Origin: Methanocaldococcus bathoardescens
GTDB lineage: Archaea > AGJL01 > Methanococci > Methanococcales > Methanocaldococcaceae
NCBI RefSeq assembly: GCF_000739065.1
Contig: NZ_CP009149.1
Span: 1,116,001-1,180,000 of the forward strand
Reading direction: 5' to 3'
Length of the DNA stretch: 64,000 bases
Part shown: one piece after another, positions 63,794 through 64,000 of the stretch
Numbering within the stretch: the stretch's first letter is position 1
Layout of the letters: each line of letters begins with the position of its first letter
Notes under the pieces: generated by a model
Databases searched by the model: none
What the model saw: only the letters and a program-made list of their open reading frames with translations
Told to the model about the DNA's origin: nothing
Position numbers and translations under genes: made by a program

Positions 63794-64000
63794 ATGCCGA
63801 AGCTTTTCATATATCATGCAAATCAGTGCAATCCAAAAAAATGCACATCCTTAAAAATGGCTAAGATGAATAAAGCCATTTTGTTAAAAAACCCTTATAA
63901 AGTTCCAAAAAACTCAATAATTCTAAATCCTTACGCTGAAAAAGCTTTGTCTCCAGAAGATAAAAAGATAGTGAAAAAATTTGGCATAACGGCTCTTGAT
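63794..64000 (+). CDS. tsr3: rRNA aminocarboxypropyltransferase Tsr3, 5' part
   Basis: ATG at 63794 behind TTGTGATAA opens 69 codons to the window edge: M-P-K-L-F-I-Y-H-A-N-Q-C-N-P-K-K-C-T-S and L-N-P-Y-A-E-K-A-L-S-P-E-D. This is the start of the Tsr3/DUF367 family, which transfers the aminocarboxypropyl group from SAM to a hypermodified uridine in small-subunit rRNA. The gene is truncated by the window end only. Confidence 0.88.
   Translation, partial: MPKLFIYHANQCNPKKCTSLKMAKMNKAILLKNPYKVPKNSIILNPYAEKALSPEDKKIVKKFGITALD

Overview
The window is hyperthermophilic methanogen chromosome, almost certainly genus Methanocaldococcus (M. jannaschii or a close relative). The reasons are very AT-rich protein-coding DNA around a GC-rich rRNA/tRNA block, GGTGAT-type ribosome binding sites, methanogen cofactor genes (mptA, cofE, an F420-dependent oxidase, hmdII, hypF), archaeal lipid synthesis (egsA), archaeal TFE and ABCE1, and the Lrp-type activator Ptr2 next to fdxA. 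Where I quote MJ numbers they are recalled homologues, not search results.

Layout. 1-2035: end of a secretion ATPase gene and two TadC-like membrane proteins (archaeal pilus/secretion). 2070-6500: a leftward block with an HD phosphohydrolase, TFE-alpha, an ATP-grasp enzyme, MptA and a divergent Cdc6/Orc1-like AAA ATPase. 6501-8232: two AT-rich non-coding regions around a small wHTH-SWIM gene. One carries five same-strand TGAATCAA repeats; the other is framed by a perfect 32-bp inverted repeat. Together with the Cdc6-like gene this is the best replication-origin candidate here. 8233-12888: an archaeal wHTH protein, CbiL, CofE, a frameshifted CcdA, a thioredoxin lipoprotein and a TusA-DsrE fusion. 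13125-18218: an unusual envelope cluster with two NapH-type ferredoxin membrane proteins, a Ca-loop secreted protein, a DUF2202 lipoprotein, a CWB2-like protein, a previously uncallable 47-residue membrane protein and a His/Cys-rich secreted protein. 18390-26146: small redox and sulfur-relay proteins (TusA, several DsrE/F/H-like proteins, ferredoxins), hybrid-cluster protein and a CGGC protein. 26337-31814: CopG/NikR-like regulator, 8-oxoguanine glycosylase, and CO dehydrogenase CooS with three F420-hydrogenase-like subunits that appear to have lost the NiFe site. 31999-43858: a dense anti-oxidant island (two F420H2 oxidases, flavoproteins, two rubrerythrins, rubredoxins, peroxiredoxin, ferritin, superoxide reductase, hemerythrin) ending at ptr2/fdxA. 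43867-54991: housekeeping genes (argD, leuB, ABCE1, hmdII, roadblock, hypF, egsA, RMD1-like). 55129-61131: RNase P RNA, 5S, 23S, tRNA-Ala, 16S and six tRNAs, all leftward. 61264-64000: tRNA G10 methyltransferase, a MATE transporter and the start of tsr3.

Regulatory structure is the most interesting part of the window. (1) Three adjacent oxidative-stress promoters (fprA, hemerythrin, rubrerythrin) carry a CGAA-N-TCGAACC palindrome at a constant distance from the TATA box. Related palindromes lie at ptr2/fdxA, a rubredoxin, cooS and the ferredoxin-TusA operon, which suggests a Ptr2 regulon readable from sequence. (2) Three other promoters (an unknown 113-residue protein, hcp, the CGGC protein) share a bipartite element, TATAAAAAGATTTYTGAY plus TATAATTAWTATGAA, with a constant 53-54 bp between the parts; I know of no description of it.

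Three genes (ccdA, a dsrH-like gene, ferritin) each carry one apparent extra base. These are either true lesions or sequence errors. No insertion sequence, CRISPR array or prophage was seen.
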